This document shows positions 41,327 through 50,671 of a stretch of DNA of 54,585 bases, piece by piece. The translations under genes and the position numbers were made by a program. The notes beneath the pieces were generated by a model that saw only the letters and a program-made list of their open reading frames with translations, did not search any database and was not told the DNA's origin. Source of the stretch: Firmicutes bacterium UBA5389 (GTDB lineage Bacteria > Bacillota > DTU025); NCBI GenBank assembly GCA_002409965.1, contig DHON01000116.1, positions 36,411 to 90,995 of the forward strand. Reading direction: 5' to 3'. How positions within the stretch are numbered: position 1 is the first letter of the stretch; every line of letters starts with the position of its first letter.

Positions 41327-41797
41327 TTACCACCTGTAATGCGCAAAGGCCTTGTTGGCTTCGGCCATCTTGTGCATGTCTTCGCGTTTCTTGATAGAGA
41401 CTCCCTGGCCCGCCGCCGCGTCGAGAATCTCGCCGGCAAACCGTTCGCTCATAGTCTTCTCCGGTCGCTTCCTGGCGTTAGTCACGATCCACCTGAGGGC
41501 CAGCGCCCTGCGCCTCTCAGGCCTCACTTCAATAGGCACCTGATAGGTGGCGCCTCCGACCCTTCGAGGCCTAACTTCGAGAACCGGCATGACGTTTTTC
41601 AGCGCACGATCAAAAGTTTCTACTGGCTCTTTTCCGGTCTTGCTCCGAACGATCTCAGCGGCGCCGTAGAAGATCGCCTCAGCAGTGCTCTTCTTGCCAG
41701 AGAGCATCAGCTTGTTGACGAACTCCGATACCAGCGTAGACCCATAAACCGGGTCAGGACCCACGTTACTTACTGTGATCCTGCCTCGCCTCGGCAT
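41327..41797 (-). CDS. rpsG: 30S ribosomal protein S7
   Basis: A 156-residue head-assembly protein with MPRRGRITVSNVGPDPVYGS, VPIEVRPERRRALALRWIV and KREDMHKMAEANKAFAHYRW at the end. In E. coli S7 regulates this operon. Confidence 0.98.
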   Translation of the reverse strand: MPRRGRITVSNVGPDPVYGSTLVSEFVNKLMLSGKKSTAEAIFYGAAEIVRSKTGKEPVETFDRALKNVMPVLEVRPRRVGGATYQVPIEVRPERRRALALRWIVTNARKRPEKTMSERFAGEILDAAAGQGVSIKKREDMHKMAEANKAFAHYRW

Positions 41798-41831
41798 CGC
41801 TCACCCTCCCCTCGCGCTCTCTTCTCAAGCG

Positions 41832-42245
41832 TCACTTCGGGCGCTTTGCTCCGTACTTGGAGCGGCCCTGACGTCTATTTGCAACTCCAGCAGCATCGAG
41901 CGTGCCGCGGACGATGTGATACCTCACGCCCGGCACGTCCTTCACGCGGCCGCCTCTGATCAGAACGACCGAGTGCTCCTGGAGGTTATGCCCCACGCCT
42001 GGGATGTACGCAGTCACTTCGAGACCGTTCGTCAGCCTCACCCTTGCAATCTTCCTGAGAGCAGAGTTGGGCTTCTTGGGCGTGGTGGTTCTCACCACCG
42101 TGCATACCCCCCTGCGCTGCGGTGATCCAGCGCCATAGACAGTCCTCCGATTAAGGGAGTTGTACTGGTACCTCAGGGCGGGAGCCATCGACTTGGTCGA
42201 GGCCTTCTCTCGCCCCTTCCTTACCAGCTGATTAATGGTTGGCAC
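41832..42245 (-). CDS. rpsL: 30S ribosomal protein S12
   Basis: A 137-residue decoding-centre protein with PTINQLVRKGREKAS, TTPKKPNSALRKIARVRLTNG and VVLIRGGRVKDVPGVRYH. The Lys residues of the TPKKPNS loop associated with streptomycin response are wild type. It starts at a GTG with AAGGAGG upstream; an upstream in-frame ATG would add 19 unrelated residues. Confidence 0.98.
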   Translation of the reverse strand: MPTINQLVRKGREKASTKSMAPALRYQYNSLNRRTVYGAGSPQRRGVCTVVRTTTPKKPNSALRKIARVRLTNGLEVTAYIPGVGHNLQEHSVVLIRGGRVKDVPGVRYHIVRGTLDAAGVANRRQGRSKYGAKRPK

Positions 42246-42328
42246 ATGCGTCACCTCCTTCCGCAAGACTACGACATTTCGGACATAACATGCCCCTTCC
42301 ACCTATCTCGAGGTGCAAGGGGCACGAT

Positions 42329-42577
42329 TCACTCGTGTAGAATGGCGGCTGCCGCCGCGCCCACATCTATCCCGCACACCTTGCCGAGTTCATCCATGGA
42401 TTCAACCTGGGTAACCGGAACGCCTTTCGCGCTTGCGAGCGTTTTCAGATCGCGTACGACCCGCTCTTCAGCATCGCGGGCGATATACACCGCACCGACA
42501 ATCCCGCGCTCCAAGGCTCTCACCGTCTGCTTGGCGCCGATGACCCGGCTCGGGGCAGAGGCGAGTTCCTCGTACAT
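42329..42577 (-). CDS. rplGB: L7Ae-like ribosomal protein (YbxF/RplGB type)
   Basis: An 82-residue K-turn-binding fold with VIGAKQTVRALERGIVGAVYIARDAEERVV and a hydrophobic C-terminal half ending in CGIDVGAAAAAILHE. The gene lies between rpoC and rpsL exactly where Firmicutes have ybxF. Its cellular role is unclear. Confidence 0.9.
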   Translation of the reverse strand: MYEELASAPSRVIGAKQTVRALERGIVGAVYIARDAEERVVRDLKTLASAKGVPVTQVESMDELGKVCGIDVGAAAAAILHE

Positions 42578-42642
42578 GGACCGCTTTCGCTCCCTTCAAG
42601 CTGGCCTGCCTCACACTGCGATAGTAGCTCAGACAGTTTTAC

Positions 42643-42671
42643 ATTTTACCATCAGCCGCCGGACGTGTCAA
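42643..42671 (-). promoter_or_regulatory. Promoter of the L7Ae-rpsL-rpsG-fusA-tuf operon
   Basis: On the minus strand -35 TTGACA at 42666-42671, a 17-bp spacer and -10 TAAAAT at 42643-42648, about 66 bp before the L7Ae-like gene start. It lies in the 155-bp gap after rpoC. Confidence 0.85.
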
Positions 42672-42687
42672 GGGGCGACAGCGCCCC
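42672..42687 (-). terminator. Short GC hairpin after rpoC
   Basis: GGGGCG and CGCCCC form a 6-bp stem with a 4-nt loop directly before the -35 of the L7Ae-operon promoter. It may end rpoBC transcription partially. Confidence 0.4.
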
Positions 42688-42732
42688 AGCGCCCCGCCAA
42701 CCCGCAGCGCGTCAGCGCCAAGCGCGCCGCGC

Positions 42733-45700
42733 TCACAGCTCGGCTTCCGCGTCAGCCTGGCCCAGAGCGGATGCGGCCTTGCCCAGGTGCTCCGCCACGG
42801 GCGCTCCAAAATGCCGGTCCGAGCTGGCTGCAAGGCCCCCGCCCGCAGCTTGGGCTGCCGTGAGCGCCTCGAGTCGAGGTCGATCATCAGTGATCGGCGC
42901 CACCATAAGCGCTGCATCAGCCTCCGGATCGACCTTGATCCGGATATTCCGGTATCTGGACATCCCCGTTCCGGCCGGTATGAGCTTGCCTATGATGACA
43001 TTCTCCTTAAGGCCGATGAGCGGGTCGATCCTGCCCTTAATTGACGCATCGGTCAGCACCCGCGTTGTCTCCTGGAAAGACGCAGCTGAAAGGAAGCTGT
43101 CGGTCTGGAGCGATGCCTTAGTTATGCCCAACAAAATCGGCTTGAAAGTGGCGTCTTCCATGCCGTTTGCCCGCGCCTCTTCGTTTGTCTCCTCAAATCT
43201 GAACACATCGATGGTCTCTCCCGGAAGCATGCTGGTTTCGCCCGGATTCTCCACTTTGACCTTGCGCATCATCTGCCTCACAACGACCTCGATATGCTTG
43301 TCGTTGATCTCCACGCCCTGCGAGCGGTATACGTCCTGCACTTCCCGGACGATGTACTGCTGAACTGCCACCGGCCCGCGAATGCGCAATATATCATGGG
43401 GGTTCAAAGAACCCTCGGTGAGCTTGTCGCCGGCAACCACCCTATCGCCCTCGCGCACCTCGAGGCGCGCGCCGAACGGCACCGAGTATTCATGTTCTTC
43501 GCCGGAATCGGTGGTGATGATTACTTTGCGGACGCCTTTGACCTCCGCTATGCGCGCTACACCGTCGTACTCCGTCACGGTGGCCAGCCCTTTGGGTTTT
43601 CTAGCCTCAAACAGCTCCTCCACGCGGGGCAGGCCTCGGGTAATGTCGTCGCCCGCGACTCCGCCCGTGTGGAACGTTCTCATCGTGAGCTGCGTGCCGG
43701 GCTCGCCGATTGACTGAGCCGCGATAGTGCCCACAGCCTCGCCCACTTCCACCAAGTTGCCTGTGGCCAGGTTCCGCCCGTAGCAACTGACGCACACGCC
43801 ATACCTGGTGCGGCACTTGAGCACTGAGCGGATGGTCCACGACTTGTAGCCGGCCTGCTCGATCTCCTGAGCCTGATCCTCGTTGATCATCTCACCGACC
43901 TTGAGGAGCACTTCTTCTGTATCCCGGTTGATCAGTTCCTTCAAACTGACCCGCCCGGTTATGCGCTCAGCCAGGCTCTCAATGACGGTGTCGCCTTCCA
44001 TAAGCGCCGTGGCTTCGATGCCCTCGTCAGTGCCGCAGTCGTCTTCACGGACTATCACATCCTGCGCCACGTCCACCAGGCGGCGGGTCAAGTAGCCCGA
44101 GTCGGCGGTCCTGAGAGCCGTGTCGGCCAGTCCCTTGCGCGTTCCATGCGTGGAAATGAAGTATTCCAGCACGGTGAGGCCCTCACGGAAGTTGGCCTTG
44201 ATGGGTACATCGATGGTCCGCCCTGACGGGTCGGCCACCAGGCCGCGCATGCCTGCCAGCTGGTTCAGCTGCTGCACGTTGCCGCGGGCGCCTGAGGTGG
44301 CCATCATGTAGACCGGGTTGAGCTGGTCCACGGTGAACTCCTCGGGCCTGCCCGCGCCGCTTTCACGCGCCTGCTCAACCCTCTCCCTCATGATCTCCTC
44401 CGGGTTGAGGTGCCTCAGCATGGCCTTCTGGACCTTTTCGCGCGCTTCGGTCCACACATCAATTACCAGGCTGTACTTCTCGTCCTCCAGCAACAGGCCC
44501 CGCCTGTACTGGCCTTCGATCTGTTCGACCTTCTTCTCGGCTTCACGTATGATCTCCACTTTTTCTTCGGGGATCGCGATGTCGCCGATTCCCACGGTGG
44601 TGCCTGAGATAGTCGCATAGTGGAATCCCAGACGCTTGAGGGCGTCCAGAACACTGGCAGTCATCGCGTTACCGCTCGTCCGCCTTATCTTGCCCACCAG
44701 CTTGCTCAGGAAACTCTTGCTTGCAGGCTTCCTGCTGCGTCCGCCGCCCGATGCTAGAAACTCATCGAACGACACTCCACGTGGCACGAAATCGCCTGCT
44801 GTGAGCTGATCGTCGAACGAGGCCTCGGCCGAGTTGATATACGGGAAATCATCCGGGAAAATCTCGTTGAACACGAGTTTTCCAACGGTCGTGACTATCC
44901 TGCGGGTATCGGCTTCCTCCGCACCGAGCACCTTCTTGCTCTCGGGCATCCGCACCATTACCCGTGAGTGCAGCGCAACCACGCCCGCATCGTAGGCTGC
45001 CCTCGCGGCGTCCGGATTCTCGAAGATCTTGCCTTCGCCGCGGGCGCCCACGCGCTCAAACGTGAGGTAATAGCAGCCTAGGACCATGTCCTGCGTGGGC
45101 GTGGCCACCGGGCCGCCGTGAGCGGGCGAGAGTATGTTGTTGACCGACAGCATCAGAAGCCTCGCCTCGGACTGGGCCTCAGCCGAGAGCGGCACGTGCA
45201 CGGCCATCTGGTCGCCATCAAAGTCCGCGTTATACGCGGTACACACCAACGGATGGATCTGAATCGCCCTGCCCTCGACCAAGACGGGTTCGAAGGCCTG
45301 TATCCCCAGCCTGTGCAGGGTAGGGGCACGGTTGAGCAACACCGGATGCTGGGCGATGATCTCCTCGAGCACGTCCCAGACCTCGGACCTGACGCGCTCC
45401 ACCATCCGTTTGGCGCTCTTAATATTGTGCGCTAAGCCCCGGTCGACCAGTCGCTTCATGACGAACGGCTTGAACAGCTCCAAGGCCATCTCCTTGGGCA
45501 GTCCGCACTGATGCATCTTCAGAGTGGGGCCGACCACGATCACTGAACGCCCCGAGTAGTCGACGCGCTTGCCGAGAAGGTTCTGGCGGAAACGCCCCTG
45601 CTTGCCCTTGAGAAGGTCGGATATGGACTTGAGCGGCCTGTTGCCGGGGCCCGTCACCGGCCTTCCGCGGCGGCCGTTGTCGATCAGAGCATCCACTGCT

Positions 45701-46569
45701 TCCTGCAACATCCGCTTCTCGTTGCGCACGATGATATCCGGCGCCTCGAGCTCCAGGAGCTTCTTCAACCTGTTGTTGCGGTTTATCACACGGCGATACA
45801 GATCATTCAGATCGCTGGTAGCGAACCTACCGCCATCAAGCTGCACCATAGGGCGGAGATCGGGCGGGATCACCGGCACGACCTCCAGGATCATCCACTC
45901 GGGCCTGTTCCCGGACTTGCGGAATGCCTCGGTCACTTCCAGGCGACGGATCGCTCGGATTCGCCTCTGGCCGGAGGTACCGTCGATCTCCTCCCGCAGT
46001 TCGTGAGCGAGTTCATCCAGGTCGATCTGGCGCAGAAGCTCCTGAACTGCCTCTGCCCCCATCAACGCCCTGAACAGCTGCCCGTACTTATCCCTGTAAT
46101 CCCGGTACTCCGCCTCGGTCAAGAGCTGCTTCCTGGCCAGCGGCGTGTCGCCCGGGTCGGTTACTATATAGGAAGCAAAGTATAGGATCTTCTCGAGAGC
46201 CCTAGGGGACATATCCAGAAGCAGCCCCATACGGCTAGGAATGCCCTTGAAATACCAAATGTGCGAGACCGGGGCCGCAAGTTCAATGTGGCCCAGCCTT
46301 TCGCGGCGCACCTTGGCGCGGGTGACCTCGACTCCGCACTTGTCGCACACGACTCCCTTGTAACGAATGCGTTTGTACTTCCCGCAGTGGCACTCCCAGT
46401 CACGCTGGGGTCCAAATATCTTCTCGCAGAATAGTCCCTCGCGTTCGGGCTTGAGAGTGCGGTAGTTAATGGTCTCAGGCTTCTTGACCTCGCCGCTCGA
46501 CCACCCACGTATCTGTTCCGGGGATGCCATTGCTATCCTGATCCGGTCGAAATCATTGACGTCCAGCAT
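42733..46569 (-). CDS. rpoC: RNA polymerase beta-prime subunit
   Basis: A 1278-residue catalytic subunit. It has the N-terminal zinc site CHCGKYK with CDKCGVE, then the active-site motif NADFDGDQMAVH that binds the catalytic magnesium, and the later CVSCYGRNLATG zinc region and MRTFHTGGVAG (bridge and trigger helix area). It ends in an Ala/Gly-rich tail. Its start overlaps the rpoB end by 17 bp, giving coupled translation. Confidence 0.98.
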   Translation of the reverse strand: MLDVNDFDRIRIAMASPEQIRGWSSGEVKKPETINYRTLKPEREGLFCEKIFGPQRDWECHCGKYKRIRYKGVVCDKCGVEVTRAKVRRERLGHIELAAPVSHIWYFKGIPSRMGLLLDMSPRALEKILYFASYIVTDPGDTPLARKQLLTEAEYRDYRDKYGQLFRALMGAEAVQELLRQIDLDELAHELREEIDGTSGQRRIRAIRRLEVTEAFRKSGNRPEWMILEVVPVIPPDLRPMVQLDGGRFATSDLNDLYRRVINRNNRLKKLLELEAPDIIVRNEKRMLQEAVDALIDNGRRGRPVTGPGNRPLKSISDLLKGKQGRFRQNLLGKRVDYSGRSVIVVGPTLKMHQCGLPKEMALELFKPFVMKRLVDRGLAHNIKSAKRMVERVRSEVWDVLEEIIAQHPVLLNRAPTLHRLGIQAFEPVLVEGRAIQIHPLVCTAYNADFDGDQMAVHVPLSAEAQSEARLLMLSVNNILSPAHGGPVATPTQDMVLGCYYLTFERVGARGEGKIFENPDAARAAYDAGVVALHSRVMVRMPESKKVLGAEEADTRRIVTTVGKLVFNEIFPDDFPYINSAEASFDDQLTAGDFVPRGVSFDEFLASGGGRSRKPASKSFLSKLVGKIRRTSGNAMTASVLDALKRLGFHYATISGTTVGIGDIAIPEEKVEIIREAEKKVEQIEGQYRRGLLLEDEKYSLVIDVWTEAREKVQKAMLRHLNPEEIMRERVEQARESGAGRPEEFTVDQLNPVYMMATSGARGNVQQLNQLAGMRGLVADPSGRTIDVPIKANFREGLTVLEYFISTHGTRKGLADTALRTADSGYLTRRLVDVAQDVIVREDDCGTDEGIEATALMEGDTVIESLAERITGRVSLKELINRDTEEVLLKVGEMINEDQAQEIEQAGYKSWTIRSVLKCRTRYGVCVSCYGRNLATGNLVEVGEAVGTIAAQSIGEPGTQLTMRTFHTGGVAGDDITRGLPRVEELFEARKPKGLATVTEYDGVARIAEVKGVRKVIITTDSGEEHEYSVPFGARLEVREGDRVVAGDKLTEGSLNPHDILRIRGPVAVQQYIVREVQDVYRSQGVEINDKHIEVVVRQMMRKVKVENPGETSMLPGETIDVFRFEETNEEARANGMEDATFKPILLGITKASLQTDSFLSAASFQETTRVLTDASIKGRIDPLIGLKENVIIGKLIPAGTGMSRYRNIRIKVDPEADAALMVAPITDDRPRLEALTAAQAAGGGLAASSDRHFGAPVAEHLGKAASALGQADAEAEL

Positions 46570-49500
46570 CCGCCTCTCCCCCTTCTTCGCCCACGGGCTC
46601 CTTATCTATGCTATCGTCAGCACTATCTTCAGCACTATCTTCATCGTTATCTTCAACATCCGGCTCGGAGCCATCGTCCTCGCCATTGCTCTCCTGGATA
46701 TCCTGGCCGACATCCGCGCCTGCGTCCTCTTCCGGCTCTTCGTATGCCGGGGCAACGCGGTCAATCCTGCTGGACCTGTCGCCAATGTCGATCCCAAGTT
46801 CCCGCGCAGTGCCCTCGATATCTTCGTCGGGCTCGCGGATCTCGATCTCCCGCTCATCGTCCGACAGCACCTTGACGTCGAGGCACAAGCTCTGCAGTTC
46901 TTTGATGAGCACCTTGAAGGACTCCGGCACTCCAGGCTCGGGCACATTGTCGCCCTTGACTATCGCTTCGTAGGTCTTCACGCGGCCCGCGATGTCGTCG
47001 GACTTCACTGTAAGCAGTTCCTGAAGAGTGTACGCCGCGCCATAGGCCTCCAGCGCCCACACCTCCATTTCGCCGAAACGCTGCCCGCCGAACTGCGCCT
47101 TGCCGCCCAGCGGTTGCTGAGTAACGAGCGAATACGGCCCGGTGGAACGGGCGTGTATCTTGTCGTCCACAAGGTGCATGAGCTTCATCAGATAGGCGTA
47201 GCCCACGGTGACCTCGCGATCGAAGCGATCTCCGGTTCTGCCGTCGTAAAGCACCATCTTGCCATCTTGGGGCAGGCCGGCCTTCCCTAGATATTCGAAT
47301 ATGTCGTCCTCGCGCGCCCCGTCGAAGACCGGAGTGGCGATGTGCATGCCCAGCGTGGCAGCTGCCCATCCCAGATGCGTCTCGAGCACCTGCCCGATGT
47401 TCATTCGCGATGGAACTCCCAGCGGGTTCAGGACTATCTGTATGGGGCGGCCGTCGGGAAGGAACGGCATGTCCTCCACCGGCAGGATCCTGGCTATGAC
47501 GCCTTTGTTCCCGTGGCGGCCGGCCATCTTGTCGCCCTCGGAGATTTTTCGCTTCTGAGCCACATACACGCGCACCAACTTGTTAACGCCCGGCCCCAGC
47601 TCATCGCCATTTTCGCGCGAGAACACGTGAACCGCGACTACCTTGCCCGCCTCGCCATGAGGCACCTTCAGAGAAGTATCGCGTACATCCCGCGCCTTCT
47701 CGCCAAAGATCGCCCGAAGCAGTCTCTCCTCCGGCGTAAGCTCGCTCTCGCCCTTGGGCGTGACCTTTCCCACCAGGATGTCGCCGGTGCGAACCTCGGC
47801 GCCCACGCGGATGATCCCCTCGTGGTCCAGATCCTTCAGGGCGTCTTCGCCCACGTTGGGGATGTCGCGGGTTATCTCCTCCGGACCCAGTTTGGTGTCG
47901 CGAGCCTCAGACTCGTACTCCTCAACATGAATGGACGTGAACACATCGTCGCTTACCAAGCGCTCCGATATGAGAATCGCGTCCTCGTAGTTGCAGCCTT
48001 CCCAGGGCATGAACGCGACCAGCACATTCCGCCCCAAAGCCATTTCGCCCTGGTCGGTAGACGGGCCGTCGGCCAGCACATCGCCGACTTCCACACGCTG
48101 CCCAACTCTTACGATGGGGCGCTGGTTCATGCAGGTACCCTGATTGGAGCGGGCGAACTTCATGAGACTGCAATGGTCGAGTTCGCCATCGTCCCTGCGC
48201 ACTCTTACAAAGTCGGCGCAGACGCGCTCCACGGTTCCGGCCCGCTTGGCCGAGAGCACCACGCCTGAATCAACAGCGGCCTTCAGCTCCATACCGGTCC
48301 CCACAAGCGGCGCCTCCGTTCGGATGAGCGGCACAGCCTGGCGCTGCATGTTCGAACCCATCAGCGCGCGTCCGGCATCATCATTCTCCAAGAACGGAAT
48401 GAGCGCAGTGGCGATCGACACCAACTGCTTGGGGGACACGTCCATGAAGTCAACCTGTTCAGGCGAGACAATGAGAATGTCGTCCCTAAGACGGCACGTG
48501 ACTCTGGGATTGACGAAGCTTCCATCGTCCTTCAGACGCTCGTTTGCCTGGGCGATTGTGTATCTGTCTTCAACATCGGCAGTGAGATACTGGATCTCGC
48601 TTGTGACCTTGCCCTCTTCGACCTTTCGGTAAGGCGTTTCAATGAAGCCGTACTCGTTGATCCGAGCATAAGTGCACAGCGACCCGATCAGGCCGATGTT
48701 GGGTCCTTCAGGGGTTTCAATCGGGCACATCCTGCCATAGTGGGAGTGATGCACATCGCGAACGTCGAAACCCGCCCTCTCACGCGACAGCCCTCCGGGG
48801 CCCAGCGCCGACAGGCGTCTCTTGTGGGTCAGCTCCGCCAGCGGGTTGGTCTGGTCCATAAATTGCGACAGCTGGCTGGACCCGAAGAACTCCTTCACCG
48901 CCGCCACAACAGGCCTAGTGTTGATGAGCGCCTGCGGAGTGACGGCCTCTACATCTTGAATAGTCATACGCTCCCGTATGACGCGTTCCATACGCGATAG
49001 CCCTATCCTGAACTGATTTTGCAGCAACTCGCCGACCGACTTGAGCCTCCGGTTGCCCAGATGGTCGATGTCGTCAGTGACGCCGATGCCGTGCTGCAGA
49101 TTGACCAAGTAGTTGACTGCAGCCACGATGTCGGCGGGCGTGATGACCTTAACATCGGACGCCAAGTAGCCGTTGCCCAGGACCTTGGCCTCCTTGCCAT
49201 CAGCATCGAGCACGTAGGCTTCGGTGAGATGCCGAGCGCGCTCGATCATCCTTGCCACCTCTGCCTTGCGCGCCGTGATCTTCTCGCCCGCGCGAGGGGC
49301 CTCAAAGTCGGCGGCGTCGCCCAATACCTCTCCGGTATCAGGGTCCACCACAGCGCCCAGCACTTCCCCGGTGTTGGGGTCAACAGCCGCGACACGCCCG
49401 ATGCCGGCCAGCCCTTGGCGGCCATCGTCGCTGAACAGAGACCTCGACAGGGCCTTGCCGATCAATCTGTCGGCAAGCTCGAGTTTCTTGTTGAGCTTGT

Positions 49501-50320
49501 AGCGTCCGACCCCTCCAAGGTCATACCGCTTGGGGTCGTAGAACAGCGACTCAAACAGAGACCTGGCGCTCTCCACAGCAGGCGGTTCGCCTGGGCGAAG
49601 CCTCTTGTAGATCTCTACCAGAGCCTCCTCCTCGTTGTTGGTATTGTCGCGCTCAAGCGTGTTCCGGATGAACTCGTTCTCGCCGAACGCCTCCATAATA
49701 CGCTGAGTCGAACCAAATCCAAGCGCCCTCAGAAGAACCGTTGCGGGTATTTTTCGCGTCCGGTCGACGTGCACATATACGACTTCGGCCGCGTCGGTCT
49801 CGAATTCCAGCCAAGCGCCGCGGTTGGGTATTATGGACGCGCTGTACAGTGTCTTACCGGAAGGGTCTTTTGCCATGTCGAAATACGTTCCCGGCGACCG
49901 TACCAGCTGACTAACGATGACTCGCTCAGCCCCGTTGATGATGAAAGTGCCTGTTTCGGTCATCAGAGGGAAATCTCCCATGAAGACTTCCTGCTCCTTG
50001 ACCTCGCGGGTATCGTTGTTGATCAGCCGCACCTTCACCTTGAGCGGAGCCGCGTACGTCACATCCCGCTGTTTGCACTGGTCCTCTGTGTACTTGGGCG
50101 ACCCGAGCGAGTATCCGGTGAACTCGAGGGCAAGGTTTCCCGTGAAATCCTGCACCGGTGAGATGTCGCGGAACGTCTCGAGCAGGCCCTCATCGAGAAA
50201 CCACTTGTAGGACTTCTGCTGAATCTCGATGAGGTTGGGAACTTCAAGAACGTCCTTTATTCTGGAGAACGATATCCTCTTGCGCACCATCGGTCTCTCG
50301 GCAATGCCCATGCAATCCAC
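46553..50320 (-). CDS. rpoB: RNA polymerase beta subunit
   Basis: A 1255-residue catalytic subunit, some 60 residues longer than Bacillus RpoB. It has the rifampicin region SQLSQFMDQTNPLAELTHKRRLSALGPGGL, GRMCPIETPEGPNIGLI and KMAGRHGNKGVI. After the conserved end, a tail of about 60 residues is very acidic (Asp/Glu/Ser-rich, SNGEDDGSEPDVEDNDEDS and on). In the N-terminal third the motif DPxTGEVLG occurs twice in a row. It starts at a GTG at 50320 or an ATG at 50311; GGGTGG precedes the ATG. Confidence 0.98.
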   Translation of the reverse strand: MDCMGIAERPMVRKRISFSRIKDVLEVPNLIEIQQKSYKWFLDEGLLETFRDISPVQDFTGNLALEFTGYSLGSPKYTEDQCKQRDVTYAAPLKVKVRLINNDTREVKEQEVFMGDFPLMTETGTFIINGAERVIVSQLVRSPGTYFDMAKDPSGKTLYSASIIPNRGAWLEFETDAAEVVYVHVDRTRKIPATVLLRALGFGSTQRIMEAFGENEFIRNTLERDNTNNEEEALVEIYKRLRPGEPPAVESARSLFESLFYDPKRYDLGGVGRYKLNKKLELADRLIGKALSRSLFSDDGRQGLAGIGRVAAVDPNTGEVLGAVVDPDTGEVLGDAADFEAPRAGEKITARKAEVARMIERARHLTEAYVLDADGKEAKVLGNGYLASDVKVITPADIVAAVNYLVNLQHGIGVTDDIDHLGNRRLKSVGELLQNQFRIGLSRMERVIRERMTIQDVEAVTPQALINTRPVVAAVKEFFGSSQLSQFMDQTNPLAELTHKRRLSALGPGGLSRERAGFDVRDVHHSHYGRMCPIETPEGPNIGLIGSLCTYARINEYGFIETPYRKVEEGKVTSEIQYLTADVEDRYTIAQANERLKDDGSFVNPRVTCRLRDDILIVSPEQVDFMDVSPKQLVSIATALIPFLENDDAGRALMGSNMQRQAVPLIRTEAPLVGTGMELKAAVDSGVVLSAKRAGTVERVCADFVRVRRDDGELDHCSLMKFARSNQGTCMNQRPIVRVGQRVEVGDVLADGPSTDQGEMALGRNVLVAFMPWEGCNYEDAILISERLVSDDVFTSIHVEEYESEARDTKLGPEEITRDIPNVGEDALKDLDHEGIIRVGAEVRTGDILVGKVTPKGESELTPEERLLRAIFGEKARDVRDTSLKVPHGEAGKVVAVHVFSRENGDELGPGVNKLVRVYVAQKRKISEGDKMAGRHGNKGVIARILPVEDMPFLPDGRPIQIVLNPLGVPSRMNIGQVLETHLGWAAATLGMHIATPVFDGAREDDIFEYLGKAGLPQDGKMVLYDGRTGDRFDREVTVGYAYLMKLMHLVDDKIHARSTGPYSLVTQQPLGGKAQFGGQRFGEMEVWALEAYGAAYTLQELLTVKSDDIAGRVKTYEAIVKGDNVPEPGVPESFKVLIKELQSLCLDVKVLSDDEREIEIREPDEDIEGTARELGIDIGDRSSRIDRVAPAYEEPEEDAGADVGQDIQESNGEDDGSEPDVEDNDEDSAEDSADDSIDKEPVGEEGGEADAGRQ

Positions 50321-50356
50321 CCTGCTTCCTTGTATGATTCCCGGGCATAACGAATA

Positions 50357-50405
50357 GCGCGGACTTCAATGACTTTTGGCGCCCCTCCTCCAGTCAAATC
50401 CGCGC
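50357..50405 (-). promoter_or_regulatory. Long hairpin in the rpoB 5' leader
   Basis: On the minus strand GCGCGGATTT and AAGTCCGCGC pair over 10 bp (one G-U). An inner GACT/AGTC and a GGCGCC palindrome lie between them. The loop holds a GGAGGAGGGG sequence with no well-placed start codon. It lies 37 bp before rpoB and so is in the mRNA leader. Confidence 0.5.
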
Positions 50406-50463
50406 TCAAACTAGCACACCGAACCTGTAAATATCATGCTTGTTCATTTGTCCCCTTATACCC

Positions 50464-50476
50464 CATTGTGACAATG
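50464..50476. promoter_or_regulatory. 13-bp palindrome at the rpoB transcription start
   Basis: CATTGT-G-ACAATG is a perfect palindrome centred at 50470, starting 4 bp after the -10 hexamer, so it covers the expected transcription start. It could be an operator; no known regulator motif is recognised. Confidence 0.45.
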
Positions 50477-50480
50477 AGTT

Positions 50481-50509
50481 ATGTTATCACAAGACCGGCC
50501 CTGAGTCAA
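50481..50509 (-). promoter_or_regulatory. Promoter of rpoB-rpoC
   Basis: On the minus strand -35 TTGACT (50504-50509), a 17-bp spacer and -10 TAACAT (50481-50486). It lies in the 351-bp gap between rplL and rpoB and leaves a leader of about 155 nt. Confidence 0.75.
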
Positions 50510-50643
50510 GGCAATTCGCGAATTGTGGATCGCCCTGGGGCCCTGTTGCCGGGGACTTCCGATCCCTCCCGGCGCGGCGCGGCCCGGCCCGTCAAGACTC
50601 CTCGCGGATGTCCATCGATGGACCGGGCGCGTTTCCGGCTACT

Positions 50644-50668
50644 GCGATACTGCAACATGCAGCATCGC
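50644..50668 (-). terminator. Hairpin after rplL
   Basis: GCGATGCTGC and GCAGTATCGC form a 10-bp stem (one G-U) with a 5-nt loop, 3 bp after the rplL stop. Without a T-run it is more likely an RNA processing site or partial attenuator than a full terminator, as is typical in the L7/L12-rpoB gap. Confidence 0.5.
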
Positions 50669-50671
50669 AAG

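Noticed and set aside
47342..48268. 308-residue open frame on the plus strand inside rpoB
   Set aside because: Antisense to a certain gene; composition follows rpoB codons.
49019..50161. 380-residue open frame on the plus strand inside rpoB
   Set aside because: It is a GC-driven shadow of rpoB with no ribosome site and no sensible protein features.
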